Origin: Monarcha castaneiventris obscurior
Lineage: Eukaryota; Chordata; Aves; Passeriformes; Monarchidae
NCBI GenBank assembly: GCA_026261815.1
Contig: JAMPIT010000566.1
Location: 24,019,001-24,083,000, forward strand
DNA length: 64,000 nt
Direction of reading: 5' to 3'
The position numbers were made by a program, and so were the translations under genes. This document shows positions 25,401 to 37,697 of the stretch, piece by piece (the first letter of the stretch is position 1; every line of letters begins with the position of its first letter). The notes below the pieces were generated by a model. The model made no database searches and was not told the DNA's origin. It saw nothing but the letters and a program-made list of their open reading frames with translations.

Positions 25401-28016
25401 CATTTTCCAGAGACTTTTAAATGGACCTTACACTGTCCTTCATGGGATAAAAAACAAAAACAAACAAGGAAAAAACAGGCAGAAGGCGCTTTTCAATGCG
25501 GAAGAAAAAGTGGTTGCACGAATAGTGACTAAAGAAAGCAAAGGTAAAAGAGTTGAAACACTGAACCATGTAGACACAACTCTTAGTATAGCCTAGCAAC
25601 AATAAAAGAGTAACAATTTTACCAAAGATAAGGACCTTGTTCCATAGAAAAAAAATCTCCAAGGCAAAAGTAAACAACTGTGCCTGAGGTAAAATATTAA
25701 CTTCAGGGTTTAAAAACTTTGTGTGAATGACTAATTACAAACTTCATCCACAGCTTGCCCCACCATTAGATTTAAGCTGAAAATGACTGCATACTGCTGA
25801 GCAAGAGCAAGTCTGTAGAAGTAGTGAGCATCTTGATTTCATTGCACCTTGATATATTTCCTGATAAACTGAAGCATTATTGGAAGCTTTTGTTTTGTTT
25901 CATTTCAAGTCTAATTTGGATGTTCCTGTAGCATTTCCATTATAATCCAGCACAATGAAGCACACGAGTAATAAGTGACCCTGATTTGGACCAAAACACA
26001 GAAAGCAGCTTGGGCAGGGCTACAGCCTTCAGCCACAGAAGCAGACTAGGTTTCATTCACTATTCAAGCAAGTGTCCCATGAGACCCAGATACATCCTAT
26101 TAGAGAAACCAAAGCAATTCTCAAGTACACGCTGACTTGCTGTTGAAAAGCCAACAACTAAAATCAGAAATGCATCCAAGACATTCAGCAATACCTGCAA
26201 ATATGCTATTTTACCAAAAGCATTAGTAATCTATGGACTTCCACTTTAAAGAGTTTTATGCCATGTCCTTAGATTTTATTTCCAAGGCAACTTAGTAATA
26301 AGCAAAGAAGTCCCATTTACACACACTAGGAATGTCTTAAGTGGCCTTAGAGCAAAACTCCTCTTAAGCTCAACTGTAACAACAAACAAATCATACATAA
26401 ATCAAGTATCAAAACCTTGGCTCTGTTCCTTCATTCACAGAACCTGTAATACCACTTTTTGGTACAGCACGGAGAATTAACCATCAATGTCCTGCAGGAG
26501 AACATTAGGATAAAAAAAACTGAACAGAAATTTTGAAATGAAAATGCCTCATGCTCAAAGTTCCCAAGAGTAATAAAATACAACAGAGAATCTAGTCACA
26601 GTAATGCAGCTGACCTACTACTTGAGACAAATAAAACAAAATTCTAATTTACATGAGGGTGAATAAATAGAAGAAAACAGAATGGGGCTGCTCTTACTAA
26701 GCTTTACTGCCAGGTGGATTTGTTGAGTGCTGAAGATGCTTGTGGATTTGTGAACTCAACAACTCTTCTACCACAGTCATCAGTTTTCCCCCTCACTTCA
26801 GAGGGGCAAAATATAAGCCCTACTTAGAGTTTCATAGATAGGCTGATTCTTGCATAACACCCTTATGAGGTATTTTCTGCCCATGGATAAGAATGAACTT
26901 GGAAAGTCAAAAAAATTAACTTCCAGAGAAGAACTGTAGCTTAAACGTTATAATCTCAAATGAAGCATGAACAGCCAACTTCATAAAAAAAGTCTTATTT
27001 TCCAAGAGCTAGCACCACCCCACAGAAAACACAGTCACTACTGCAGACCCATGGTTTAGCTTGTGTGGGAGAAATGAATCATAATTAGTAATTAATTATG
27101 AGTACAACAAGATTCAATGAACTCTTGCCAGGTAAAGCAGTACATTGTTTCATTCCCCTTTGTCTCTGGATCCAATGCAGGATGGAATTCAGAGGGAGAG
27201 GAACAATCATAGAGTCCAGCTGCAGCTCAGAGAGGTAAATTTCCTTTATGCTGAAGGATGCAGGGCAGCTCTGCAAAGCCACTGATACTCTCCCTTTCTG
27301 TGTATTGGAGGGAGGGCAGAACAGGGCCATAACTCCAGCAAGTTCACTGCTGCATACCTGCAAGAGCTTTTACAGGCAGAAGACAGGAGAACAAACTCAG
27401 AAGCTTATCAGACACCTTCTTCCACACAGCCTGATCAGGGAGCAAAGGCACCATCTCCCTTTGCCCATTACCAGCCAGCTGTGGGCTCAGTGTGGAAATG
27501 GACCAAGCTCAGCAGCCAACACTTGCATGGCACAGACACTGGCCCCCATCATCTGCCTGGCACAGGTGACCCAGGGGCAAAGGCCCTGTGCTGTGCCAAA
27601 GTGGCTGTGCTGCTTTTGGACACAGCCTTTTACCCAGACAGGCTCCTCTGCAGTCAGTGATACCAAGCCAAAAATCCTGTCCAGAGCTTGATGCTACACT
27701 TGCCTGATGCCAGCACTGAGGCTGTGGGGGAACATGGTACCATGCTGCTTGCTCCACCACTTTGGTCAAGACCCAGGTGTCAGCTTGGGCTTCAATGTCA
27801 AACATGACAGTAGAGCCTGTGGCCGCTGGGCTGGGAGCTGAGGACTGCAAGACCATAGCAACCACCATAGCATCCATGCTGCAATCTCTAGTTAACTGGA
27901 AAATTAACTATAATATAAAAATTTCTATTATATTTTAAAAAAATCTTTTAATAAATCTTTAAGTAACGAGTATTGATAGCCTGCGTTTTGAGTGCAATAA
28001 ATATAAAAATAATTTT

Positions 28017-28093
28017 AAAACCCCCCAAAAAACAAAACAAAACAAAAAAACCAAAACAAAAACCAAACCAAACCAACCAAACAAAAAAAACCC
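28017..28093. repeat. A/C low-complexity tract
   Basis: The plus strand is purely A and C with CAAA, CCAAA and A-run units. It lies about 110 bp downstream of the donor of the 84-bp MCF2L exon, so the transcript there is a T/G-rich tract. Confidence 0.9.
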
Positions 28094-28200
28094 AGGACAG
28101 TTACTCATTGATTTCTCATGTAAGAGATCTCAGAGACTGTGAAAGGACAGCAGGCTGTGCATCTAAGCAACATGTATAGGAGGGAACACCATAGTCTTAC

Positions 28201-28284
28201 CTGACAGATATGCAAATTGTTTCCTTAATTGGTCCTGAATATCTGCAGCATAGAGGGGAATGATATCCTGATGCATGATTTCAT
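28201..28284 (-). CDS. MCF2L: MCF2L coding exon (start of the visible part, before/into Sec14 domain)
   Basis: This is the most 5' exon of the gene visible here. It reads on the minus strand with acceptor TTTTTCTCCACAG before 28284 and donor GTAAGA after 28201. Two bases complete a Gly/Asp-type codon, 27 full codons follow, and one base remains, so the exon is phase 1 to phase 1. The peptide runs EIMHQDIIPLYAADIQDQL then RKQFAYLSG. I recognise it as the segment just before the CRAL-TRIO/Sec14 domain of MCF2L (Dbs/Ost), a Dbl-family exchange factor acting on Cdc42 and RhoA at membranes. The AADIQDQL...FAYLSG wording fits MCF2L better than the paralogues MCF2 or MCF2L2, as I remember them. Its last base joins the next exon at 19156 to give the LSGGRG junction. 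At 84 bp it is a multiple of three, so skipping it would keep frame. An in-frame Met is the third full codon, but the upstream acceptor argues for an internal exon. Confidence 0.93.
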
Positions 28285-28721
28285 CTGTGGAGAAAAAAAA
28301 AAATTGTATTGCAAAGTCATTTTATGTAAAATTTCACAGCAGACATTAAAAAAAATTCATCCCTAGAACACAAACACCCAGAAAACTGTCTAACTTTTGA
28401 AAAACACGTGAAAATCTTTGTAGTCTTTCAAGTGTTTGCCAAGGGCAAACTTTACTTTGAATGGCACACTAATAAAAAAGGAATTTACATTTACTGACAT
28501 TTAGAAGCAGTACAGAACTGTCACTGAACAAAACACTGTAGAACTAACATTCCTCAGGAATGATGTTAAACAGCGGGATTTTTACATATTAAATTCAATT
28601 TTTATTAAAATCCTCTCAATTCTAACAAAACCAAGAAACTTATCATTTCTCTAGCCTGTTGTCTAGATTCAAATACCCCAAGATAACAGCATTAAATAAG
28701 ATAGACAGAACTGGCTTGAAA

Positions 28722-28749
28722 ACACACACACACACACACGCGCGCATGC
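28722..28749. repeat. CA/CG alternating tract
   Basis: (AC)9 followed by GCGCGCATGC gives 28 bp of strict purine-pyrimidine alternation, a composition known to favour Z-DNA. Confidence 0.9.
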
Positions 28750-29803
28750 TTTCTACCTCAACATTGAAAAGCAATGCTTAAGCTTTTATCTCAGCCCTTC
28801 CACTTCAGCTTAGTGACAACCATTCTGCTTTCCCAGCCCTTGGTTTTCTGTCCCAGTGTTTCAGCAGAGGCGTTTCCCACAGCATGTTTCCAGAGGTCAA
28901 GCAGAAACCTGAGTTTCGCTGATTGTGACAAAAACTGCATGACAGAGTTGCCTCATTCATAAACTATGATCTCATTTTTTACAAGGAAACAAGAAGTTTT
29001 ACTCTTTTGCAATTCCTAAAAAATGATTATTCCACATAATCATTAATCCTCATTGAAAAGTAGAGAAGAGATAACACAGCTTTTTCTTTATTTGGTTATA
29101 AACATTTCTTTTAACCTGACATTGTACTGACATTGAAGTTTTGGGTTTTAATGTACATTGAAATGTCATTAAGATAGTTTTTGAGACTCAGAGCTGTAAA
29201 TGCTCACAGGAAAAATAAGTAAAAGCCTAAAACTGATGTAAGGATAAGTGTCACCTGCACTGAAGAACAACCTGAAGTAGAGCTCTGGTCCTCAAGGACT
29301 TGCTGTCACTGAGGTCTTTCAAAGGCTAGATTGCGAGCAGACAGACGCTCACTTCTATGAGCAATTCTCACATATGTAAAATTCTGAGAAGTGCAATTAT
29401 TTCAGAATAGCAAAAAAGCCACTTTCAGTTACTTCTTCCATATAAGCAAGAACTTATACTGTGAAACAGAACTTCTCTGTTCTCTGTCGTCCCGTTGGGC
29501 AGAGGAAGACCCATGACCACTTTCAAGGTCACACACGGATCAGAGCTATTTTCCTGCATCCGGCAAACTACTGCCTGATCAGAAGAATTCTGCATACCAT
29601 GCTGTCAAATCCGTAAGTGGATACTTTTAACTGTCAAGTCATATTTCACCCAGACCTTCAGTTATGTCACCATTTCGATGTTTTCAACAGAACACTGAAC
29701 ACAGATCTTCCAAAACTCCAATCTCGGACGGCCAAGTAATTTCCAGAAGAGGAATACCCCGCTTCCCCAGAGGAAAAAGGATTTTAGAGTTTTTGCTGTC
29801 TGT

Positions 29804-29850
29804 GCCTTATAATACCAGGAGCCCTCCTGCAGCTCCTGGTATTATAAGGC
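29804..29850. repeat. Perfect 19-bp inverted repeat (hairpin)
   Basis: GCCTTATAATACCAGGAGC (29804-29822) and its exact reverse complement (29832-29850) are separated by 9 bases (CCTCCTGCA). The stem has no mismatch and similarity does not extend beyond it. Confidence 0.95.
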
Positions 29851-32800
29851 TTTATTTTCAGTTTTTTAGAAAACTAAACAGCCCTGATTCTGCAAACCAA
29901 TACCTGCAGGTGGACCCATTAACCTGAATATAAACTCTTACAAGATCAATGCCTGTTTTTTGGTGGGAGATGGAAAAAGTGAAAATAACATCATCAGTCT
30001 ATAAAATGCCATCCTGTCTGAAGTCATAGGCAGACATAATTTTCATTACTGCATAGCATTGCACCCTAAGCATGTAGTAAAATAGTTGAATTTTGCATAT
30101 GTAAGTAAACACATGACACACAACACTGAAGGAGGCAGGACATTCCCAAGGAAGAGAAACTCTTTATGTATCATTGCCTAAGGATCACTGTTTCCCCATG
30201 TATCCCTGTGATCAATCCCACTGCAATTCAGACATGTACCATGTGAATACCCAAGTCTAGATTTGATTGCTCCAGTGCTCCCTCTGGTAGGAGCAGCAGC
30301 TTTTGCCACCCGCACAGGTCAGCCCCACAACACCGGTCAAATACTGCTTCACTGAGAAGACAGTCTCTTCCTCCCCCTGGTTTTAAACTCAGTTTTAACT
30401 CAAATTTAAGATCCCATCTGTTTGCAACTGGAGGAGCAGCACAACGTGTCCACTGAGATACCAAACTGCCCTTCCTGCTGCACTCCCCTGCACCAAAGCA
30501 CATCTCATCTTGCTCTTGCTGATTTGGTTTCAAGACTTCTAAAAGCCAATTATGCACTAAGATCAGAGCTGATTTTCAATAATTTGAAACAACCAAGATA
30601 AAAAAAAAAAGCAGCACAAAAAAAGCGCAAGGAAATGCAACTCTTGGAATTGCCAAACAGGTCACATCCAGCAGCTTGACAGGATATACTTGAACCCAGT
30701 ATCACCACCCATAGATTTAGCCAGAAATCACTCCTCAATATCTTGTTTTCCTTCAGAGGAGATGCAATTGTAAAAACTCATTGCTCTGCACCATTTCCTT
30801 GACATTTAGCATCCCTCTGGTAAAGACAGTTCATCACAGTTTGTTTGGGATTCAATCTGATTTCACTTTAAGGTTGTCCATCATTACTTGAATATGCTAT
30901 TTCTTTAAAAGGATAAGGCAACAAAAGGCAGACATGCTAAATAGACTGTGAGAGCACACACTCTTTACTCTCATGGCCTTTGGGGAAAGAATTTTCTTGG
31001 AAATATTCTTTAAACAGAGAACCTGCCACCTGCTACATTCTTTAGGGACGATTTCCATTTTTGTAAAGCTAATTAAGTGCACATTAAAATACAGAATTAC
31101 TGAAAATCTGTGCACTGTTTTCTAAGGAATTTTTATAGGATCAAATTCCACTTCTACTTGAATACTTTAAGATTCACACAGCCCATTATTTTCCCTGTTC
31201 TAGCTTTTCTGCTTTACACAGTATTTTCAGTGCAGAAACCTAAGAGTCTGTCTGTTTCACGATACCCAAAATTCATTGCTGAAAAAAGTTGCCCACATCA
31301 AAACATGCCTGAATATCCTGTCTTTCTTGAGGAGGTCATTTAAGAAGATTACAAGAAGGCCCCTGGGAATTACAGTGCATCTGGTATTGCAGATGAACAG
31401 TAAAACAAGGCTCTCTAAAGTTAGTACTGCTTTTTTATTACTATTTTTTTGAACTCCAACACATAAAATAGCTGGGAATGTGCAAAGATTTTTTCTAAGC
31501 TGACAACTGGAGGCTTTTAAAAAAAACCCCCACATTATCTAGTATGCAAATTATGAGTGTAAGAGAGGGCAGAAGTGTCACCTTGCTAACATAAAGGAAT
31601 CAGTTAAATACATGATCCTTATACAAAAAAAAGCCTTTCTCACTAAAAATGTGAACCAAAATCTTACAGATATATCATCTTCTAATTCAATTTAAATCTT
31701 GCTGTGATAGTCCTGTCTCAATGATAAAGGATGATGGCTTAGACGGACCTGACCCCATCCCATCAGAGGCACCTGACTGCATTTCAGATGAAGCAGGATG
31801 ACAGATTTAAGCATGAGGGGACAAAGATAACTCGTGCTTGAATTACCTGGTGCCAGCAAGCCCTGAAGAACATGGGATCTGAGAAAACAATCAATGTCAC
31901 TGCAGTCAAGAATTTCCATTATTGATAAAAAGCTCCTCTTTCTTTTCCAATCAAACTAAAACTCATCATCATTTGGGGTTTGCCTGACAGGCTGAAGCAA
32001 ACCCATTTTCGTCGAAGACAATACAGGAGTGGACTCTGAACTGACTGTACCCAGAGTGCACACAAGGAATTCTCCTGACATGACTTGAGAGCTTCCTGTA
32101 ATGGGTTTAATAAATTCCCAGCAAGCCAGCTGGAATTACACCACCCTTTGAGTAGTTCTCCAGGAAATTCTATAGTCATTACTTTATACTGACTTGAATG
32201 CCAACCTATTTGTACACATCCGCACACAGTTAAGCCTTTCAGCACAGATCCCAATTGCACATCAGAAATCAAATGACAAATAATTTTATTTCTTCCTCTT
32301 TCTCGCTGAGTCTGCAAGATTTTCATGAAAACTTGTCTGTGGCTTCTCTATGAAATCCATGTCTTAAATTGAAGAAATAATGTATTTTTCTTATGCAGTT
32401 TTGTTTTGCTTCTCTTCTGGAACAGCTTACCCACTCAGAGAGTTGAATGTGTTTTATAAAGGGGGTCTTCATTTGAAAAATCTCTTCATTAAACCACCCT
32501 CCCATCTGGTAATTATAAATGCAAGACAATGACTTTCAGAGCAGTCCCTTCATCTCTCTCAGCCCTAGGGCAAATCTTTCATTTCCTCATTCTTCCCTCT
32601 TCATCTTCACCCCCAGACCACCATGACTAACAGTCAGCTCCTTTGTGAAGCCCCCCAAGCAGGAAGGGCCAGAGCAGCAGAGCTGGAGCAGAGAAGCCCT
32701 CTTCCACTCTAAGCCACCTAAAACTAATGAGCTGCTCAAGATGTAAAGTAAGCTTTCCAGATCTAAAACTGTTAAAAATCACTGCTGATTAGTGACAATG

Positions 32801-35409
32801 CCTTCCAGCTCAGTGCTTGGTAAGCTCAGGCACAACAGCTGCAGACCAGGCTCCTCAGGTCCTCATGTTATCTGTAGCCACACCGGGCTGATGACATGAA
32901 TTTATGCAAATGTTCATAAACTAAGATTTAAAACTTCACCAGTTCAAAATACACCTTTAGGAAGAGCTCATTCAGATTTCATTTGACTACACCATCATTA
33001 GAATGATTGACCAGGAAAAGCAAATGATTAAATTCAGAATTTTTCATGCAAAACACAGTTCTCTGTTAAAGTGTAGTTGGGTAGGAAATTATCACCTGGG
33101 CAAAACAGTGCTTTTGCAACTTGTTTGTTTCTGGTGAGCTAAAATACCCAAAGCAAGCAGAAAATGCAAGTTCTTTGCCTCTACCAGCATCCCAGTTGCC
33201 AGCACAAAGAGATATAAAACAACCTAGTGCTCCAAACAGTTTCCTATGGCATTGAGTGTCCAAAAACCATTTTAAATAATATAGTTACATGAGAATTTTA
33301 CTTGTAAAAGCTTTACAGACTACAGCTAAGCTCTATTTCCCATTTCCTCTCCTAGTCAGAAAAGACTATTTCCTGTCAAAAGCCCTGGTGCATAAAGCAG
33401 ATCCTCAAGTTATAATAACTTTTCTTATAAGAGAATGATGCTTTATACAAGTTCCACTTCCACTGCATTCCTACCATCAGTAAATTTTCTAAGACTGCCT
33501 GGCCTATTGTCACAATATGCAGAGAACAGCACTACTATGTACCCAGTGCTCCAACAATCTAGGATGGAATCTCCTGCATCTTCAGTGCTAAGTAAGGATC
33601 TAGTCGAGTCAAGACTTGGAGGTGCTACTGCCAAAGAAAATTTAAAATCTTAGGAACAATATTCCCTGTATTATAAGCTCAAGCACAGCGGACACAGGCA
33701 CCTATTATTTGGGTGCTGTTTTAAATGTCTAGTGCATCAGAAAACCTGTCAGATTCTTCCCAAAGTCCAAAAATTATATTTCTGCAGCACTGCTCATATT
33801 TCCTAAATTTTGGTAACATTTAAATTATTTCACTGAAATGAAACTTAATAATTCTCCTTTGTTGATCATACCTGAAGAACACCATAACTACTAAGAAGAC
33901 ACATATATTAATCCCCAAAGGCTACAATTCCAGAACTTAAATATAAGAGGCAGGAACTTGTCATGGGTTAAAGAACAAAAAAAACCCAACATCTTTGTAT
34001 TATACAGAAACCTACTGAACCCCCTACTTTACTCAGGAATTTTCTACTTTCTGCAATCACAATTAAAGAAAAAATATCCACCTGTTTCTTCTTTGAGATA
34101 ACAGAGTTGGAGATTTGGCACAAGACTACCTACAAAACTATGAGGATGATGGTTTGGTTTCAGGTAGGGAGATTAAACACTGATCCTTCCTTTAAAGAAA
34201 GAAGTTCCGAGGTGTACAGCAAATGCAATGCTGTTGGCTTGGCACAAAATGACAGAGGTGTAACAGTTCCCATTTTCTTGAGTCAAATTGTTAAATACCT
34301 GCACAAAAGCATACTTTGAGAGCCAACCAAGATTTTGGTTTCTTTCAAACTCTTCTCTAAAATTACTGGATTTGACCACTTATTATACATGTCAAAGTAT
34401 TGCCTGTTTTTCTCTTTCTTCTTCCACCTCCCCTTTAGTAAAAGGCAACAAAATTCATTGTCTTATTTTGCCAAAATAACATCACCTCAAAGCACAAACG
34501 TGAGGAAATACAATCCCCTCCCTTTCATGTATAATAGATGCATTCACAGGATACGATGAGTGCTAAATACTACAGCTTCTTCCTCCTCTGCTTCATCAGT
34601 CACACTTACTTGACACAGTATTCCGTAGTCCACGGCTTGTCAGGGATCACCTTTAAGTTTGGATATGGCTTACAAGAGAGACTAAACACTAGCTAATCTG
34701 TAACCAGAAGAAAATGGTGTAATAATTAGAAAGTTGATCTAGGGATCAAGCCCAAAATCTAGTATTTCTTTGTTCGTGAAGAAAATCTAAAGTGAGACAA
34801 AAGGTGAGGGGGGTGTGCGTTGCAATTTTGCAAGAAATCTCAATGTGTTACCAGTTATAGAATCTAATCTGTTTTGCCATGCTTTTGCCTCATACATCTT
34901 TATGTGCACCTAGACTGTTTTGGTGAGAAAGACACATTCTTCATGCTATTTCAAGTCATATTAATTACTCCCTTTCCAAACTGAGAAGTAAGGAGAACTT
35001 AGAATAATGCCACACAGCCATATTATAGGCTAAATTTGTATTAAGCATAAAAAGGGCTTAGAGATAAAGCAGCAACAGTAGATGTACCTACCACCCAAAT
35101 GTATACATGAACCTCATGCATATGGCACGCCCTTACTATCTCAACAACAATATTGCACTCTTCTTTCCAGGATGTCCTGAAGGAAGCCAAGCCTGCTGGT
35201 AAACCCTTCTCTGTTCTTGCAGGATGGTTTCAGCCTCCTAGGAACCACACTTAAATATTGCCAAAACTGCAGCATTGTTAACTCCCTAATTCTGCAAATA
35301 ATGCTGAATGTACAGAATAAAAATACTTCTAAAGTATTAGATGTACTTAGTCCCCTACAAGCAGCAGATTTTGCAAAAAGCAAAGGGGTTTTTGGGATTT
35401 TTTTTGGTG

Positions 35410-35426
35410 TTTTTTTTTTTTTTTTT
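35410..35426. repeat. T17 homopolymer in T/G-rich tract
   Basis: T17 preceded by GGGGTTTTTGGGATTTTTTTTGGTG. No element was recognised around it. Confidence 0.9.
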
Positions 35427-35947
35427 AATGAAGAAATAGTAGATAAAGACTGAGTGGCAGAGAATGTTGCCCTAGCAAGGACTCAAGTGATAAGAAGGGA
35501 AGTGACCCAGATGTGTCTCACTTAGCACTTTAGCAAGCAAGCCTCTATGGAATAACAAAAACACTAGATTTTGCCAACCGCATTTTAGTAAGATTTAATG
35601 CTCAGAGAAAATTGTTACAGGAATTTTGGTTTCTAAATACTAAAGCTTTGAAAAGAAGGGGAAGTCTTCCAAATACAGAAAATGGAAAGATCAGCTCTGA
35701 AGAGAAGAGCCACATGCAACCTAAAGGACTCATCTTCAGTGAAGCTTTAAAAACTAATGATGCAATCACTCAGTTTAAACACATAAGCTGAAGTGGACAT
35801 GTTTCAGAGAACGAAACCAAAGATTTGTCTCCACCAAAACCACCTGCTTTCAACTCTTCAGAAAAATATGTATCTCAAAGCAGGCCCCAAAGCTTTAACC
35901 GAAAAGTCAATACACACAGGACCAGCTGTATGAATATAAATACCTGG

Positions 35948-36230
35948 TGTATTGGTTTGGCACGGCCTGGTTTTAGGTAGCGGGCTGGAAGCTTCCCACC
36001 GTGTCCAGCAGAGCCAATGGCTGATGGCTCTGAAGATGGACATGCTGCTGGCCAAAACTGGGCCAATGGGAGAGGCTGGTAACACCTCTGTGATGACATA
36101 TTTAAGAAGAAACTCAAGGCAACGTCATGAGGTTTTTGGATTCTAGTCAGAGAAGAGGAGGAGGTGAGAACATGTGAGGGAAAACAAAATGGTGACACCA
36201 AGGTCAATGGAGAAGGAGGGGGAGGAGGTG
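35948..36230 (+). mobile_element. LTR-like fragment, avian endogenous retrovirus type, 3' truncated
   Basis: The segment begins TGTATTGGTTTGGCACGGCC and has two CCAAT boxes (36014-36018, 36063-36067) and a TATA-like ATATTTAA (36098-36105), the layout of a U3 promoter. It resembles a dispersed avian LTR family I remember, including the GGCTCTGAAGATGGAC and GGAGAAGGAGGGGGAGGAGG stretches. No second LTR or internal retroviral gene is seen, so it is at most a partial solo LTR. It stops directly where a minus-strand CR1 tail begins. The family name cannot be given without a library search. Confidence 0.6.
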
Positions 36231-36525
36231 CACAGAATGGGTTGGGTTGGAAGAGATCTTCAAAGATCATCTGGTTCTAACCACACTGCTGTAGGCAGGG
36301 ACACCTTCTACCTGACCATGTTGCTCAAGGCCCCATCCGACCTGGCCTTGAACACTTCCAGGGTGGGGCATCCACAACTTCTCTGGGAAATCTGTTCCAG
36401 TGTCTCATCATCCTCATTGTAAAAAAAAAATTTCTTCTGTATGCCAAATCCAAGCCTAGCCTCTTTCAATTTAAAACTGGTGCTCCTTGCCCTGTCACTG
36501 CCAGCCCTGGTAGTAAGGTCTTTCT
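36231..36525 (-). mobile_element. CR1 LINE 3' region
   Basis: On the minus strand this is about 295 bp of CR1 3' end. In plus-strand reading it starts CACAGAATGGGTTGGGTTGG and continues AAGAGATC..., CCTTGAACACTTCCAGGGTGGGGCATCCACAACTT and ...AACTGGTGCTCCTTGCCCTGTCACTGCC. An A10 run interrupts it at about 36.42 kb. It directly abuts the LTR-like fragment. Confidence 0.9.
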
Positions 36526-37657
36526 TGATTTTTTGGTACTCTTACACAAGTACCTTTTTCATGTAACTATACATCTATAAACTAATGTTTTGAAAGGGAA
36601 TGTGTGTGAGTGTGAGAGAGAAAGAAAGGCTAAGTGCTCACTAAGAGGCTTATTTAGAGCTGTGTACTAGTTTTCAGCTAAAATATTTACTTGCAGTTTC
36701 TAGTAAACTTCCCAGTATTTGGGACTCTGATTACAGATTACTTATAAAGAAGAGGTTGCTGAATTCATAACCCAACTGGCTGCCCCACCTTACCACACAG
36801 ATGACAGAGTTGTTAATGAAGAGCTCTTGAAGCACTGTGGCTTACTGTCTAATGCCATGTAAAAGATGAAACCCACCATGCCTCTCTAAAGCACTGCGAA
36901 TATTAACTACTTCAGGTAGTTCAGAGGCAGGGCATGGAAGGAGTTTAGTCTCTCCCATAGGCAGCTACAGAATCATTTAGTGCAATACAGACAGCCTTGC
37001 TGAGACCTTTCCTTCACTAACATTTTCTCCCCTCTGCTGACTGTGGGCACAAAAAATATTCCATAAAAAGCTCAGGAGGAAGAGGAAAGAACAGTGCTAG
37101 GGAAAGGGACAACCCTTCTGCCCACTTTGAGCAGAATGTTCCAACAGTTCTCCAGAAAGGAGCGATCTCTGGCACACTGATCATGCCCACAAGAAGTGGT
37201 GGCAGTCAACAGATGAGAATCAAGCCTTGGCAGTTGCTAACAAAAGCCCTGCTCACTTATTTCTCGGTAATCAAATACAAATGAAAACACCCTATTTAAA
37301 ACATGGCAATCTACACAAGTAGTCCTGGCTTGGTTATGTATGTACCACCATGATTTGACACAAAACACTCCCTGGTTCTACATTCACTGTCTCCTAAAAT
37401 AATCAGTTGTTTCCTAAATCCACCCCCTCCCCTCTCAGGGATGCAGATGAGGATGCGCATAAAGAACAAAAGTTACTCAGGCTCATTAATCCCTCCACCC
37501 TTTCCATCTGGTTATCCTCACCTTTCTTAAACCTTTCATTCATTCCTCCTAACCAGCATGCCTTTTAGTATTACCCCGGTAGCATCAAGCACTGCTTGAG
37601 AAGCAGAGCACTCAGACTCACGTGTTGATACTTAGCAGTACTAATTAAAGATTAGTA

Positions 37658-37697
37658 AGAAGATCCACCCTTTAGTTAGAAGACCCGCCCTTTACAT
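37658..37697. repeat. 20-bp imperfect tandem duplication
   Basis: AGAAGATCCACCCTTTAGTT is followed by AGAAGACCCGCCCTTTACAT, with 16 of 20 positions shared. Function unknown. Confidence 0.75.

Larger units (their letters stand above)
19157..28200 (-). other. MCF2L: MCF2L intron of about 9.0 kb
   Basis: This intron separates the 84-bp and 115-bp exons (donor GTAAGA at 28200, acceptor TTTTGTAG at 19157). It contains a T24 tract with an AATAAA on the opposite strand (19246-19300), a CR1 3' tail (22382-22476), a GC-richer patch with overlapping open frames (about 27.24-27.88 kb) and a CA4-type low-complexity tract (28017-28093). The stretches 19.3-22.3 kb and 22.5-27.2 kb hold only AT-rich sequence and short homopolymers, with nothing recognised. 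Confidence 0.9.

Noticed and set aside
1187..28284. Assigning the three exons to the paralogues MCF2L2 or MCF2
   Set aside because: AADIQDQL, FPDYPAFSEIP and DAGIGFILVIDRRQDKW agree with MCF2L, whereas MCF2L2 as remembered has different residues at these places; a tree would confirm.
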